Below, in pieces: positions 8,889 through 16,691 of a stretch of 33,392 bases of DNA. A program made the position numbers and the translations under genes. This DNA is from Gammaproteobacteria bacterium (GTDB taxonomy: Bacteria > Pseudomonadota > Gammaproteobacteria > GCA-001735895), in the NCBI GenBank assembly GCA_024229615.1, contig JAAESG010000297.1, positions 1-33,392 of the forward strand, read 5' to 3'. The notes beneath the pieces are model-generated. The model was given only the letters and a program-made list of their open reading frames with translations. It ran no database searches and was not told the DNA's origin. Position 1 is the first letter of the stretch. Each line of letters starts with the position of its first letter.

Positions 8889-10088
8889 ATGAGAATCTCC
8901 ACCCGGCAGATCTACACCCAGGGAATAGAAGGTTTCCAGCAACAGCAGGTAAAACTGGCGCGGTTGCAGCAGCAGATTTCGAGCGGGATGCGTCTTAGTA
9001 AACCTTCCGATGATCCTGCGGCCGCATCTAAAGTGCTTGAACTCGAGCAAAGCGTCTCGCTCAACCTGCAATATCAGTCCAACATCAACCTGGCTGAACA
9101 ACGTTTGAATCAACAGGATGCGATCCTGGCCAATTATGACAATCTACTGATCCGCGTGAGGGAATTAGCGATACAAGCCAACAACGCGCCGGTCGACGCG
9201 GTATCCCGCAACGCCATTGCGGCGGAACTAGACGAACGCCTCGGCGAGGTTTTGTCATTGGCAAACAGCATCGATGCCAATGGCGATTTCCTGTTTGCAG
9301 GTTTTCAGAATAACAACGCCCCGTTTACCAGGGCGACGACGGGATCCCGAGACCACGTCACTTTCAACGGGGACGATGGTGTTCGAGCCGTACAAATCAG
9401 TCAAACCAGGCAAATGGATACCGATATAACGGGGCAGGAAATATTCATGCAGGTTGCTTCGACGACAAGCTTGAGGGAAATACCCGCAGCCGCGAACGGC
9501 GGAACCGGCGTAATCGCACCTGCCAGCGTCGCGGATAGTTCACTTTTTGTTGCCGGTGACTATGAGGTTCGTTTTACCGCACCCGGGGTGTACGATGTCT
9601 TCGATGTTGCCGGCGGCATCAACATCGTCACTGGCGCCACCTATACCGATAGCCAGCAGATAGACTTCCAGGGGATCAGGACCTCAATCACAGGCGTTCC
9701 GGCCGCCGGCGACGTGTTCACCATCAGCAGCGGCCAGTACCAGGATGTCTTCTCCATTGTTGCGAGCTTGTCGGAAACCCTTAAGACGGCTCCGACGAGT
9801 GATATCCGGGCCGCCAATATCGCACAGTCGCTGGCCGATCTTGACAATGCCTTCGAAAATGCCCTCAATGCTCGTACCCGTATCGGAGGGCGGTTGAACG
9901 CTCTGCAAGGCCAGCGCGAAGATAACGAGGGGCAGGTCCTGGTTGCGCGCTCCACGCTCAGTATCCTGCGCGATACAGATCTGGCTGAAGCTATCAGCCA
10001 ATTGGCCCTGGAACAGACAACTCTGGATGCCGCGCAGGCTGTATTTGCAAGAATTACCAGTTCCTCGCTGTTCAACTTCCTCAAGTAG
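8889..10088 (+). CDS. flgL: Hook-filament junction protein FlgL (HAP3)
   Basis: A 399-residue hook-associated protein 3. The flagellin-like N-terminal coil (MRISTRQIYTQGIEGFQQQQ, then LQQQISSGMRLSKPSDDPAA) and C-terminal coil (LSILRDTDLAEAISQLALEQ) are intact. The middle (about 195-280) holds a beta module with YEVRF, IDFQGI and PAAGDVFTI, which also appears in FlgK. It is the last gene before the sigma28 promoter of fliC, 12 bases after its stop, and no separate terminator was found between them. Confidence 0.95.
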   Translation: MRISTRQIYTQGIEGFQQQQVKLARLQQQISSGMRLSKPSDDPAAASKVLELEQSVSLNLQYQSNINLAEQRLNQQDAILANYDNLLIRVRELAIQANNAPVDAVSRNAIAAELDERLGEVLSLANSIDANGDFLFAGFQNNNAPFTRATTGSRDHVTFNGDDGVRAVQISQTRQMDTDITGQEIFMQVASTTSLREIPAAANGGTGVIAPASVADSSLFVAGDYEVRFTAPGVYDVFDVAGGINIVTGATYTDSQQIDFQGIRTSITGVPAAGDVFTISSGQYQDVFSIVASLSETLKTAPTSDIRAANIAQSLADLDNAFENALNARTRIGGRLNALQGQREDNEGQVLVARSTLSILRDTDLAEAISQLALEQTTLDAAQAVFARITSSSLFNFLK

Positions 10089-10100
10089 GCGATATTTTTC

Positions 10101-10127
10101 TAAAGTTTTTTCGTTTGCCGCCGCTAA
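10101..10127 (+). promoter_or_regulatory. Sigma28 (FliA) promoter of the flagellin gene
   Basis: TAAAGTTT (10101-10108), an 11-base spacer, then GCCGCTAA (10120-10127) matches the sigma28 consensus TAAAGTTT-N11-GCCGATAA at 15 of 16 positions. The start would be near 10134, giving a leader of about 80 nt before fliC. Confidence 0.85.
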
Positions 10128-10139
10128 AGTTCTTGAGCG

Positions 10140-10165
10140 GGCCATTTAGCTATATTCGGATGGCC
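10140..10165 (+). promoter_or_regulatory. Leader hairpin of fliC with GGA near the loop
   Basis: GGCCAT (10140-10145) and ATGGCC (10160-10165) can pair around a 14-base loop whose end reads CGGA. A second GGA lies in the Shine-Dalgarno (ACGGAGAG, 10203-10210). This arrangement resembles CsrA/RsmA sites, but the stem is only 6 bp and the reading is tentative. Confidence 0.25.
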
Positions 10166-10214
10166 TGTAAATTAAATTCTGCGCTTGTTGAAGCGTGTAT
10201 TTACGGAGAGAACA

Positions 10215-11576
10215 ATGCCTCAGATTATTAACACAAACATTGCGTCGTTAACGGCGCAGCGGAACCTCAACGGTTCTCAAAGTAGCCTGGCTACTTCGCT
10301 ACAGCGTTTGTCGTCAGGTCTGCGCATCAACAGTGCAAAAGATGATGCTGCGGGTCTCGCGATTTCAGAACGCTTTACCACCCAGATTCGGGGTTTGAAT
10401 CAGGCAATCAGGAATGCCAACGACGGTGTATCGTTCGCACAAACCGCCGAGGGTGCACTCAGCACTACCGGCGGGGCGCTGCAACGAATTCGTGAACTGG
10501 CGGTGCAATCGATTAATGATACCAACTCGTCTAGCGACCGACAGGCACTGAACAACGAAGTTAGCCAGCTGATCGCTGAAGTGAATCGTATCTCGAATTC
10601 TACCCAGTTCAATGGTCAGAACATCCTCGATGGTACCCTGGCCACCCTGACTTTTCAGGTTGGCGCTAACCAGAGTCAGACGATTCAGGTTGACGGCGTC
10701 GATTCAAGGACATCGCAATTGGGCGCACGGGTTTCGACCAGCGCTTCATTCACCGACACTCAAGTCGCGGCATTAACCACGGTCACCCTGAATGGTAACG
10801 CCATCGATCTTTCGGCTGCAACTACGACCCAGGATGTTGTCACCAGTATCAATGCGGTGGCTGCGACGACTGGTATTGAGGCGCTGAAAGCGACTACTAC
10901 CAGTACCGCGGCTGCAGGTTTGGCTATCACCACCTCTGGTGTGGTCAGCATCAATTCGGTCGCGGTGACCGTTACCAACGGAGACGCAACTTCGACTGCC
11001 TCCGCGATCAATGCGGTTTCAACCCAGACAGGCGTGACTGCGGCCATCAACACCGGTGCTATCGTGTTGAGCAATTCAGACGGTTCCGACATCGTTGTCG
11101 ATAACGCTGGAACGGGTCAGTTGGGCGCGGTTGCCACGACTGAAACCTTTCAGGCTGGTGTGACTCTGGCCGGAGCGGTCGCCGAGGGCGCATTTACTGC
11201 AACTGGCGGTGTCGGTCTCGACGTCGAGGGTGCGCTGTTAGGTGCGGCTACGCAGGCAGACAGGACTCTGACCGGTGTCGACGTTTTGAACGGAACAAAC
11301 GCAAACGACGCGTTGCTGACTCTCGACTTTGCATTACAGCAAGTCAGTGGATTGAGAGCGACTCTCGGTGCGGTGCAGTCTCGTTTCGAATCTACGATTT
11401 CGAACCTGAGTGTTACTTCCGAGAACCTGGCGGCTGCACGTTCACGTATTCGTGACGCCGACTTCGCGGCTGAAACCGCTGAGTTGACGCGCAGCCAGAT
11501 ACTACAACAGGCAGGTATTGCGATACTGTCGCAGGCCAATGCTCAACCGCAGAATGTACTGGCGTTACTTCAGTAA
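10215..11576 (+). CDS. fliC: Flagellin (filament protein) FliC
   Basis: A 453-residue flagellin, the only one in the window. The N-terminal D0/D1 is canonical (PQIINTNIASLTAQRNLN, LQRLSSGLRINSAKDDAAGL, ISERFTTQIRGLNQAIRNAN) and so is the C-terminus (SRIRDADFAAETAELTRSQI, then ILSQANAQPQNVLALLQ). The surface-exposed middle (about 175-375) is Ala/Thr/Ser/Val-rich and has flagellin-IN-like repeats (LNGNAID, INSVAVTV). The ATG at 10215 follows a strong ACGGAGAG; an upstream TTG at 10185 would add ten non-conserved residues before MPQIINTN. Expression would be from the sigma28 promoter at 10101. The gene ends before a strong hairpin. Confidence 0.97.
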   Translation: MPQIINTNIASLTAQRNLNGSQSSLATSLQRLSSGLRINSAKDDAAGLAISERFTTQIRGLNQAIRNANDGVSFAQTAEGALSTTGGALQRIRELAVQSINDTNSSSDRQALNNEVSQLIAEVNRISNSTQFNGQNILDGTLATLTFQVGANQSQTIQVDGVDSRTSQLGARVSTSASFTDTQVAALTTVTLNGNAIDLSAATTTQDVVTSINAVAATTGIEALKATTTSTAAAGLAITTSGVVSINSVAVTVTNGDATSTASAINAVSTQTGVTAAINTGAIVLSNSDGSDIVVDNAGTGQLGAVATTETFQAGVTLAGAVAEGAFTATGGVGLDVEGALLGAATQADRTLTGVDVLNGTNANDALLTLDFALQQVSGLRATLGAVQSRFESTISNLSVTSENLAAARSRIRDADFAAETAELTRSQILQQAGIAILSQANAQPQNVLALLQ

Positions 11577-11584
11577 CAGGTGAA

Positions 11585-11618
11585 TGAGAGACTGGCACGG
11601 TCAGTGCCAGTCTTCTCA
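11585..11618 (+). terminator. Strong hairpin after fliC
   Basis: AGACTGGCAC (11589-11598) and GTGCCAGTCT (11604-11613) pair perfectly around a five-base loop, and the stem extends outward by TGAG/CTCA-type pairs with one bulge. No long T-run follows, only TCTTCTC, so termination may be partial. The same bases hold a sigma54-like promoter (11593-11608). Confidence 0.6.
11593..11608 (+). promoter_or_regulatory. Sigma54-like promoter for flaG inside the fliC hairpin
   Basis: TGGCACGGTCAGTGCC has the full TGGCACG -24 element and GC at the correct 10-base distance from GG (GTGC instead of TTGC). The start would be near 11619, 17 bases before the flaG ATG. Being part of an inverted repeat, a chance match is possible. 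Confidence 0.45.
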
Positions 11619-11635
11619 TCAAGCGGAGAGATAAT

Positions 11636-12049
11636 ATGGCTAGCGAGATTTCAAGCATGGCGTCGGTCAGGGTATTGAGTGGCGCAGCTAAGAATTCACC
11701 ACAGGTCACGCAGACTGATGTAGCCACAGTGCTAGAAAATGGTGGCGAAGCCTTGCCACAGCAGGGCAAGGAGCTGCCAGCCCAGGTCGCTGATTCCGCT
11801 GGAATTAGTGAGGCTGTTTCCAGGATCAATGAAATCGTACAGAGTATTCAACGTGATTTATCCTTTAATCTGGATGAAGACAGTGGTCAGACCATCATCA
11901 GGGTCATCGATTCGGAAAGTGGTGAACTAATTCGCCAGATTCCATCTGAAGAAGCACTGGCAATCGCAAATCGGCTCCGTGATTTACAGAAGGATACGGT
12001 TAATGGAAGCGGAGTAAGTCAAGGCCTTCTATTTTCCGACAGGACCTGA
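11636..12049 (+). CDS. flaG: FlaG family protein
   Basis: A 137-residue small FlaG-family protein. The first 65 residues are poorly conserved. The C-terminal half carries the FlaG domain (IQRDLSFNLDEDSGQTIIRV, then DSESGELIRQIPSEEALAIA). FlaG lies between flagellin and FliD in many polar-flagellate gammaproteobacteria and affects filament length in some; its mechanism is not settled. A strong Shine-Dalgarno (GCGGAGAG, 11623-11630) precedes the ATG. A hairpin terminator follows at 12093. Confidence 0.9.
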   Translation: MASEISSMASVRVLSGAAKNSPQVTQTDVATVLENGGEALPQQGKELPAQVADSAGISEAVSRINEIVQSIQRDLSFNLDEDSGQTIIRVIDSESGELIRQIPSEEALAIANRLRDLQKDTVNGSGVSQGLLFSDRT

Positions 12050-12055
12050 CAAAAC

Positions 12056-12071
12056 TGGTCTATTTCTTGCT
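12056..12071 (+). promoter_or_regulatory. Sigma54-like promoter for fliD
   Basis: TGGTCTATTTCTTGCT keeps GG-N10-GC and a full TTGC -12 element; the -24 half is only TGG. The predicted start near 12082 is about 106 nt before fliD and just upstream of the hairpin at 12093-12123, so the hairpin would be in the fliD leader. Confidence 0.45.
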
Positions 12072-12092
12072 GTTAATTATTTAAAGAGTCTT

Positions 12093-12128
12093 GAGAATGG
12101 GTTAGGTAAAGCTAACCCTTCTCATTTT
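12093..12128 (+). terminator. Terminator-like hairpin between flaG and fliD
   Basis: GAGAATGGGTTAG (12093-12105) and CTAACCCTTCTC (12112-12123) pair with one bulged base around a six-base loop, followed by ATTTT. It can end flaG transcripts. If fliD is transcribed from 12056-12071 it is also an attenuator-like leader element. Confidence 0.6.
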
Positions 12129-12187
12129 GATTAGTTGGTCGGCTAGCCAAAGCTGCCCTTGAACAGCTGAAACACGGGAAAACGCAT

Positions 12188-14233
12188 ATGGCAGCAATAA
12201 GCTCACTTGGAGTTGGATCGGGTCTGGATCTGGGCACGTTGGTGTCGAACCTGGTTGAAGCCGAACGCGCGCCTAGCGCAAACCGGCTAGCCGTCAAGGA
12301 ACAAAACTTCAATACCGAACTTTCAGCATTTGGTTTGCTGCGCAGCTCCCTGTCACAGTTTCAAACAAGCCTGCAAGGGCTCCAGTCCTCAACCGCGTTC
12401 GCTGCAAAAGATATCACGTTATCCGATGCGACGGTATTTTCCGCAACGGCGGACAATACCGCGGATATCGGTGATTATTCAATCGAGGTAACGATACTGG
12501 CCAAGGCTCAATCGCTCGCAAGCAACGCCGCAAGCGCATTTGCCTCGGTTGATGATACGATCGGCAGCGGGAGTATGACGATCCAGTTTGGCTCCACGAC
12601 CACGGGTCCTTACTCGTTTACCGCGGATCCAGCCAAAAGTTCGCAAACTATAGTTGTCAGCAGCGCTAACGACAATACAACCGTCTCCACATTGCGCGAC
12701 TACATCAATGACAATGATTATGGTGTACAGGCGTCGATCATCAATGATGGCAACGGCTATCGTCTGTTGCTGAGCTCGCAGGACTCCGGTGCCGCCAACA
12801 GTATGGAAATAACCGTGAGTGCTGACGCCGACGGCGACGATAACGACAATTCGGGCCTGTCACAATTGGCGTTTAACGCTTCGGCACAAACCAGTATGCT
12901 GCAAACCGTGGCCGCCAGGGATGCGGCACTGACCATTAACGGACTGGATATTAGCAGCCAGAGCAACACCATCGACGACGCCATTAGCGGTGTCACACTC
13001 GACTTGCTGAGGGCCAGTGCCGGCAATTTGGTTAACGTTGCCATCAAGGAAAACACCAATGAGATCAAGGCTTCGGTCAGCGCATTTGTAGAGGCTTACA
13101 ATGAGCTGGAGAATAACATTGACGCACTGACCGCCTATGACGCAGAGAGCGGAACCGCTAGTGCCCTGAATGGCGACTTCACCGTACGCACTATCAGCAG
13201 TCAGATACGCAACGTCCTCTTCGGTGCTGTCTCCGGTCTGAATAGTAATATCAAATCACTTGTAGATGTCGGTATTACGACGAATTCAAGCGGAACCCTG
13301 AATTTTGATAGCAGCAAGTTGACAGTGGCTCTACGCGACTATCCAGCCGAAGTCGAAGCGCTCTTCAGCCTACAGGGAACGACGACAGACTCCGGTGTGC
13401 GTTACCTATCGGCGAGCGAGGATACCAGAACGGGTGACTATGCGATTAATATTACTTCCGGGGCGACCCAGGGCGTGCTTAACGGCGCCAGCGGTGTCAA
13501 TAATCTAACAGTCGATGCGGATAACGATAACATAACACTGTCGATCAATGGCGTTACCACTGGATCGCTCAATCTGACCCAGGGTGTTTATGCCGATGCT
13601 GCATCACTGGCAGTCGAAATTCAAACGCAGATCAATTCGTCAGCTGCCATACTGTCGAGCAGCCTCAGTGTTGGTGTTAGTTATGACGGTGCCAACGATC
13701 GCTTCATCCTGACCTCCGCTGACTATGGCGCAACTTCCAGCGTGGAGATAACCGCGCTGGATGTAGACAGCAGTAGTGATTTCGGCTTGTCGATCGGACA
13801 GGGGGTGACGGGTATCGACTTTAGCGGAACCATCGACGGCAAATCAGCGTTGGTTACGGGTAGCACAATGACCAGTCCGGGCGGTGACAGTGACGGCCTT
13901 GCCCTCGAAATACTGTCCCCGGGTACTACCGGACCTCTAGGTGTCGCTTCGGTAACTCGAGGGGTAGCTGCTACCCTGGATATCTTGTTGAACAATTTTC
14001 TGCAATCCGATGGGTTTATTGCGTCGAGGGAAGAAAGCATCAATGAAAGCCTCGAGGATATCGTCGACGAGGGCCTTCGCCTGGACGATAGAATCGCGAG
14101 TTTCGAGGCGCGTCTGATCAGGCAGTTTTCGGCGCTCGATGCCCTGGTTGCGCAGTTCAACCAGACCAGTAATTTCCTGGCCCAGCAATTGGCTAACCTG
14201 CCCAAACCCAACTCGATCGGCAGTGGCAACTAA
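12188..14233 (+). CDS. fliD: Filament cap protein FliD (HAP2)
   Basis: A 681-residue cap protein, well above the roughly 465-475 of E. coli and P. aeruginosa FliD. The N-terminus is canonical (ISSLGVGSGLDLGTLVSNLV, EAERAP), the IDDAISGVTLDLL segment and the C-terminal coiled region (RLIRQFSALDALVAQFNQTS, ending in QQLANL) are present. The extra length lies in the exposed middle (about 405-560), which has a second GDYAINITSGA...VEITA unit resembling the GDYSIEVTILAKA...MEITV unit at about 95-220, suggesting internal duplication. FliD caps the growing filament and folds flagellin. A leader hairpin and a sigma54-like site precede it. Confidence 0.96.
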   Translation: MAAISSLGVGSGLDLGTLVSNLVEAERAPSANRLAVKEQNFNTELSAFGLLRSSLSQFQTSLQGLQSSTAFAAKDITLSDATVFSATADNTADIGDYSIEVTILAKAQSLASNAASAFASVDDTIGSGSMTIQFGSTTTGPYSFTADPAKSSQTIVVSSANDNTTVSTLRDYINDNDYGVQASIINDGNGYRLLLSSQDSGAANSMEITVSADADGDDNDNSGLSQLAFNASAQTSMLQTVAARDAALTINGLDISSQSNTIDDAISGVTLDLLRASAGNLVNVAIKENTNEIKASVSAFVEAYNELENNIDALTAYDAESGTASALNGDFTVRTISSQIRNVLFGAVSGLNSNIKSLVDVGITTNSSGTLNFDSSKLTVALRDYPAEVEALFSLQGTTTDSGVRYLSASEDTRTGDYAINITSGATQGVLNGASGVNNLTVDADNDNITLSINGVTTGSLNLTQGVYADAASLAVEIQTQINSSAAILSSSLSVGVSYDGANDRFILTSADYGATSSVEITALDVDSSSDFGLSIGQGVTGIDFSGTIDGKSALVTGSTMTSPGGDSDGLALEILSPGTTGPLGVASVTRGVAATLDILLNNFLQSDGFIASREESINESLEDIVDEGLRLDDRIASFEARLIRQFSALDALVAQFNQTSNFLAQQLANLPKPNSIGSGN

Positions 14234-14246
14234 ACCAGACTTTAGC

Positions 14247-14273
14247 TAAAGAAAATCCTGCCGAAGACGATAA
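14247..14273 (+). promoter_or_regulatory. Sigma28 (FliA)-like promoter for fliS
   Basis: TAAAGAAA (14247-14254), an 11-base spacer, then GACGATAA (14266-14273) matches sigma28 consensus well (GCCGATAA with one change; TAAAG exact). It lies just after the fliD stop, and the start would be about 23 nt before fliS. It would co-express the flagellin chaperone with flagellin. Confidence 0.65.
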
Positions 14274-14302
14274 ATAGAGTAGAAACCACGGAGAAATAAT
14301 TA

Positions 14303-14707
14303 ATGAGAAATCTTGCACTTAAAGCGGTCAATCAATACCAGACTGCAGATAACAGTTCGATCCAGTATGCGGATCCCCACGAACTAATTCTGCGCCTGAT
14401 GAATGGCGCCATCGAACGAATCGCCCAGGCCAAAGGTGCGATCCAGTACCAGGATGTCAAGCATAAGGCCGAGTACATCGGCAAGACTATTTCCATCGTC
14501 GGCGGACTGGAAGGATGTCTTGATCATTCTCAAGCTGGGAACCTGTCAGAGAATCTTTCGAGCCTTTACCAGTACATGATTATCTCTCTGACCGAGGCGA
14601 ATATTAACGATGATATAGCCAAGCTCAATGAAATCAGCGATCTTTTACTCGAAATCAAGTCTGCCTGGGAGCAGATTCCGGGACAGAGTCAAAATGTCAG
14701 CAGCTAG
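14303..14707 (+). CDS. fliS: Flagellin export chaperone FliS
   Basis: A 134-residue helical protein of normal FliS length. It carries the family pattern: an N-terminal NQYQTADNSSIQYADPHELI, LILRLMNGAIERIAQAKGAI, then SLYQYMIISLTEANINDD. FliS binds the C-terminal disordered region of flagellin in the cytoplasm, preventing premature polymerisation and delivering it to the export gate. ACGGAGA is well spaced before the ATG. The last 14 bases overlap the next gene. Confidence 0.94.
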   Translation: MRNLALKAVNQYQTADNSSIQYADPHELILRLMNGAIERIAQAKGAIQYQDVKHKAEYIGKTISIVGGLEGCLDHSQAGNLSENLSSLYQYMIISLTEANINDDIAKLNEISDLLLEIKSAWEQIPGQSQNVSS

Positions 14708-15032
14708 CAAATCTCCTGTCATGATGAGTAGGCAACAGGCCCTGGTCGAGGCGATAAATCTGACCGATGAAATTCTCGAGGTATTGAGCAGAGGTGAGTT
14801 TGGTCGCGTTAGCGAGCTCGAGATTGAAAGAAAACCTATTATAGAACAAGCATTTACAAACTCAATTGAACAAGTTGACCTAATAAAGGCATCGCATTTG
14901 AAAGACCTGAACCAACAAGTAGTGGACAGGCTCAATGGCTTCAAGCAATCGATAGTACTGCAACAGGCACGCATTCGAAATGCGTCTAAAGCGACTCGTG
15001 CCTACCTTTGTGTCGACTCAGACCCCAAATAA
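14694..15032 (+). CDS. FliT-like small flagellar chaperone (tentative)
   Basis: A 112-residue, mostly helical protein that I cannot match to a family by motif alone. Its position directly after fliS, its size and its helical, charged character (TDEILEVLSRGEFGRVSELE, then ERKPIIEQAF) fit the FliT / FleP-type proteins found at this place, which act as FliD chaperones or accessory factors. The chosen ATG at 14694 overlaps fliS by 14 bases; internal Met codons at 14721 and 14724 are alternatives. No strong Shine-Dalgarno, so coupling to fliS is likely. Confidence 0.7.
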   Translation: MSAASKSPVMMSRQQALVEAINLTDEILEVLSRGEFGRVSELEIERKPIIEQAFTNSIEQVDLIKASHLKDLNQQVVDRLNGFKQSIVLQQARIRNASKATRAYLCVDSDPK

Positions 15033-15178
15033 TTGTTGAATTCATCGATTAAAATATTTAATGTAAAAAGACCATATTTTATCGTCGAGATATTGTCGCT
15101 TCGACTAGACTGAACATTAAAGTCCGAGGCCGTCAAATTACTGGCAAGGATTTGTTTTTGAAATCGGGGTGATATCAG

Positions 15179-16594
15179 ATGATGGAAGATGGTGGGAACC
15201 AGGACAGCAACGAGGTGCTGGTGGTCGATTCCAACTATACGCGCGGTCATTCATTCCTCGCTGTACTGGGTTTCATCAAGGTTGAGGCCAAGCTCATAAC
15301 CCCCGAACAACTACCCGATATTCCTCGCCGCGAACTTTACAATTACCTGGCAATATTCAGTATTGATGGTGACGATATCGCGAAGTTTTTTCTGCAACGC
15401 AACAAGGAGGACAAGTGCCAATACCCGGTGATTCTACTGGCCGACAAGTCGGAACTCAGCGCGCTCGAAATTATAGTACAGCTGCCTTTTATCTCGGGTC
15501 TTTGTTTCCAGTCAGATTACTACTCCCTTTCCCAGGTTCTTGACCAGGCACGCAAACACAACAAGCGTGAACGACGCATGCAGAATCGCGAGTGTCAGCC
15601 GCTTATTGGTAACAGTAAGGCGATCGAGCGCATAAACTTGATGATCGATCAGGTCTCGGATACGAATGCTTCGGTGTTGATTCTGGGGGACTCAGGTACT
15701 GGTAAGGAGGTTATTGCGCGCAATATCCATGCCCAGTCCTCACGTAGCAAGAAGCCCTTTGTTCCCATCAACTGCGGGGCAATTCCGGCTGAACTACTTG
15801 AAAGTGAGCTGTTTGGCCATGAAAAGGGGGCCTTCACCGGAGCGATTAGCGCCCGCCAGGGTCGTTTCGAACTTGCCGAGGGCGGGGTTATCTTCCTCGA
15901 TGAGATTGGTGATATGCCATTGGCGATGCAGGTCAAGTTATTGCGCGTACTACAGGAACGCTGCTATGAAAAGGTTGGCAGTAACAAGTCGATTAAGGCC
16001 GATGTGCGGGTAATTGCCGCGACTCACCGTCGACTTGAGGAATTGATTACCGAAGGTGAGTTTCGCGAAGATCTTTTCTATCGATTGAATGTGTTTCCGA
16101 TTGAAGTGCCGCCACTGCGCGAACGCCAGTCCGATATACCGTTGTTGATTCACGAAATGATTTCTCGCATTGAGCGTGAAAACCGCGGCTCGGTAAGACT
16201 CAGCAAGAAAGCGATTGCCATGTTGCAGCAGTATGCCTGGCCGGGGAATGTACGTGAGCTGGCCAACCTGATCGAGCGGCTTGCCATTCTTTTCCCACAC
16301 GGTGTCGTTGATTCGAAGGATTTACCCGAAAAGTATCAAGGGGAAGGTTTCCTCGAGGTGAGAGAAGGTTCTGCCGACGATGCGCAGACCCAAGCCCCCG
16401 ATCTGGACCTTCGCGAGTTACCGAACGACGGTATCGATATGAAAAAGCATCTCACCGATATTGAGATTTCACTGATTGAACAGGCGCTCGAAAAAAACAA
16501 TAATGTGGTGGCACGTGCCGCCACTATGCTCAATATGCGTCGTACCACACTTGTCGAGAAAATGCGCAAATACGAAATCGAGCGTGTTGATTAG
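15179..16594 (+). CDS. fleQ: FleQ/FlrA-type sigma54 master flagellar activator
   Basis: A 471-residue sigma54 enhancer-binding protein. An N-terminal FleQ domain (about 10-125) lacks a clear phosphoacceptor. The AAA+ domain has Walker A GDSGTGKE (170-177), the sigma54-contacting GAFTGA loop and Walker B VIFLDEIGDM. The C-terminal HTH (NNVVARAATMLNMRRTTLVE, KMRKYE) is the FleQ/FlrA form. FleQ starts the flagellar hierarchy, and c-di-GMP controls it in Pseudomonas. The R-N after Walker A (181-182) and an ExxxR (EMISR) are kept, but the LFRS motif known in P. aeruginosa FleQ is replaced by E-C-Q-P (138-141). The ATG at 15179 follows CGGGGTGA. It is preceded by 146 bp with no clear sigma54 site, fitting a housekeeping promoter. 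Confidence 0.93.
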   Translation: MMEDGGNQDSNEVLVVDSNYTRGHSFLAVLGFIKVEAKLITPEQLPDIPRRELYNYLAIFSIDGDDIAKFFLQRNKEDKCQYPVILLADKSELSALEIIVQLPFISGLCFQSDYYSLSQVLDQARKHNKRERRMQNRECQPLIGNSKAIERINLMIDQVSDTNASVLILGDSGTGKEVIARNIHAQSSRSKKPFVPINCGAIPAELLESELFGHEKGAFTGAISARQGRFELAEGGVIFLDEIGDMPLAMQVKLLRVLQERCYEKVGSNKSIKADVRVIAATHRRLEELITEGEFREDLFYRLNVFPIEVPPLRERQSDIPLLIHEMISRIERENRGSVRLSKKAIAMLQQYAWPGNVRELANLIERLAILFPHGVVDSKDLPEKYQGEGFLEVREGSADDAQTQAPDLDLRELPNDGIDMKKHLTDIEISLIEQALEKNNNVVARAATMLNMRRTTLVEKMRKYEIERVD

Positions 16595-16662
16595 CGTCAT
16601 TTTTCTGTCATCCGGAAATAAAAATAATCTTAACTGTCTGTTTTTGAAAAACTTATTATAGT

Positions 16663-16678
16663 TGGTTTGCCTTATGCA
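16663..16678 (+). promoter_or_regulatory. Weak sigma54-like site before fleS
   Basis: TGGTTTGCCTTATGCA keeps GG-N10-GC but matches poorly elsewhere. fleSR is sigma54/FleQ-dependent in Pseudomonas, so a site here is expected. However, the predicted start (about 16689) coincides with the GTG start codon, which is awkward. Confidence 0.3.
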
Positions 16679-16691
16679 CTCCATTTGGAGT
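16678..16691. promoter_or_regulatory. Palindrome over the fleS start region
   Basis: ACTCCA-TT-TGGAGT is a perfect 6-bp inverted repeat with two central bases. It covers the only GGAG near the fleS GTG (16690) and part of that codon. It could be a DNA-binding half-site pair; a two-base loop makes an RNA hairpin of this exact form unlikely without fraying. Confidence 0.3.

Noticed and set aside
9000-9900. Many direct near-repeats within flagellin-type genes as possible CRISPR or tandem arrays
   Set aside because: The similarity is at protein level (beta modules and coils), with no regular repeat-spacer spacing.
15131-15160. CTGGCAAGGATTTGTT before fleQ as a sigma54 site
   Set aside because: It has the GG of the -24 element but no GC at the required distance; a housekeeping promoter is expected for the master regulator.
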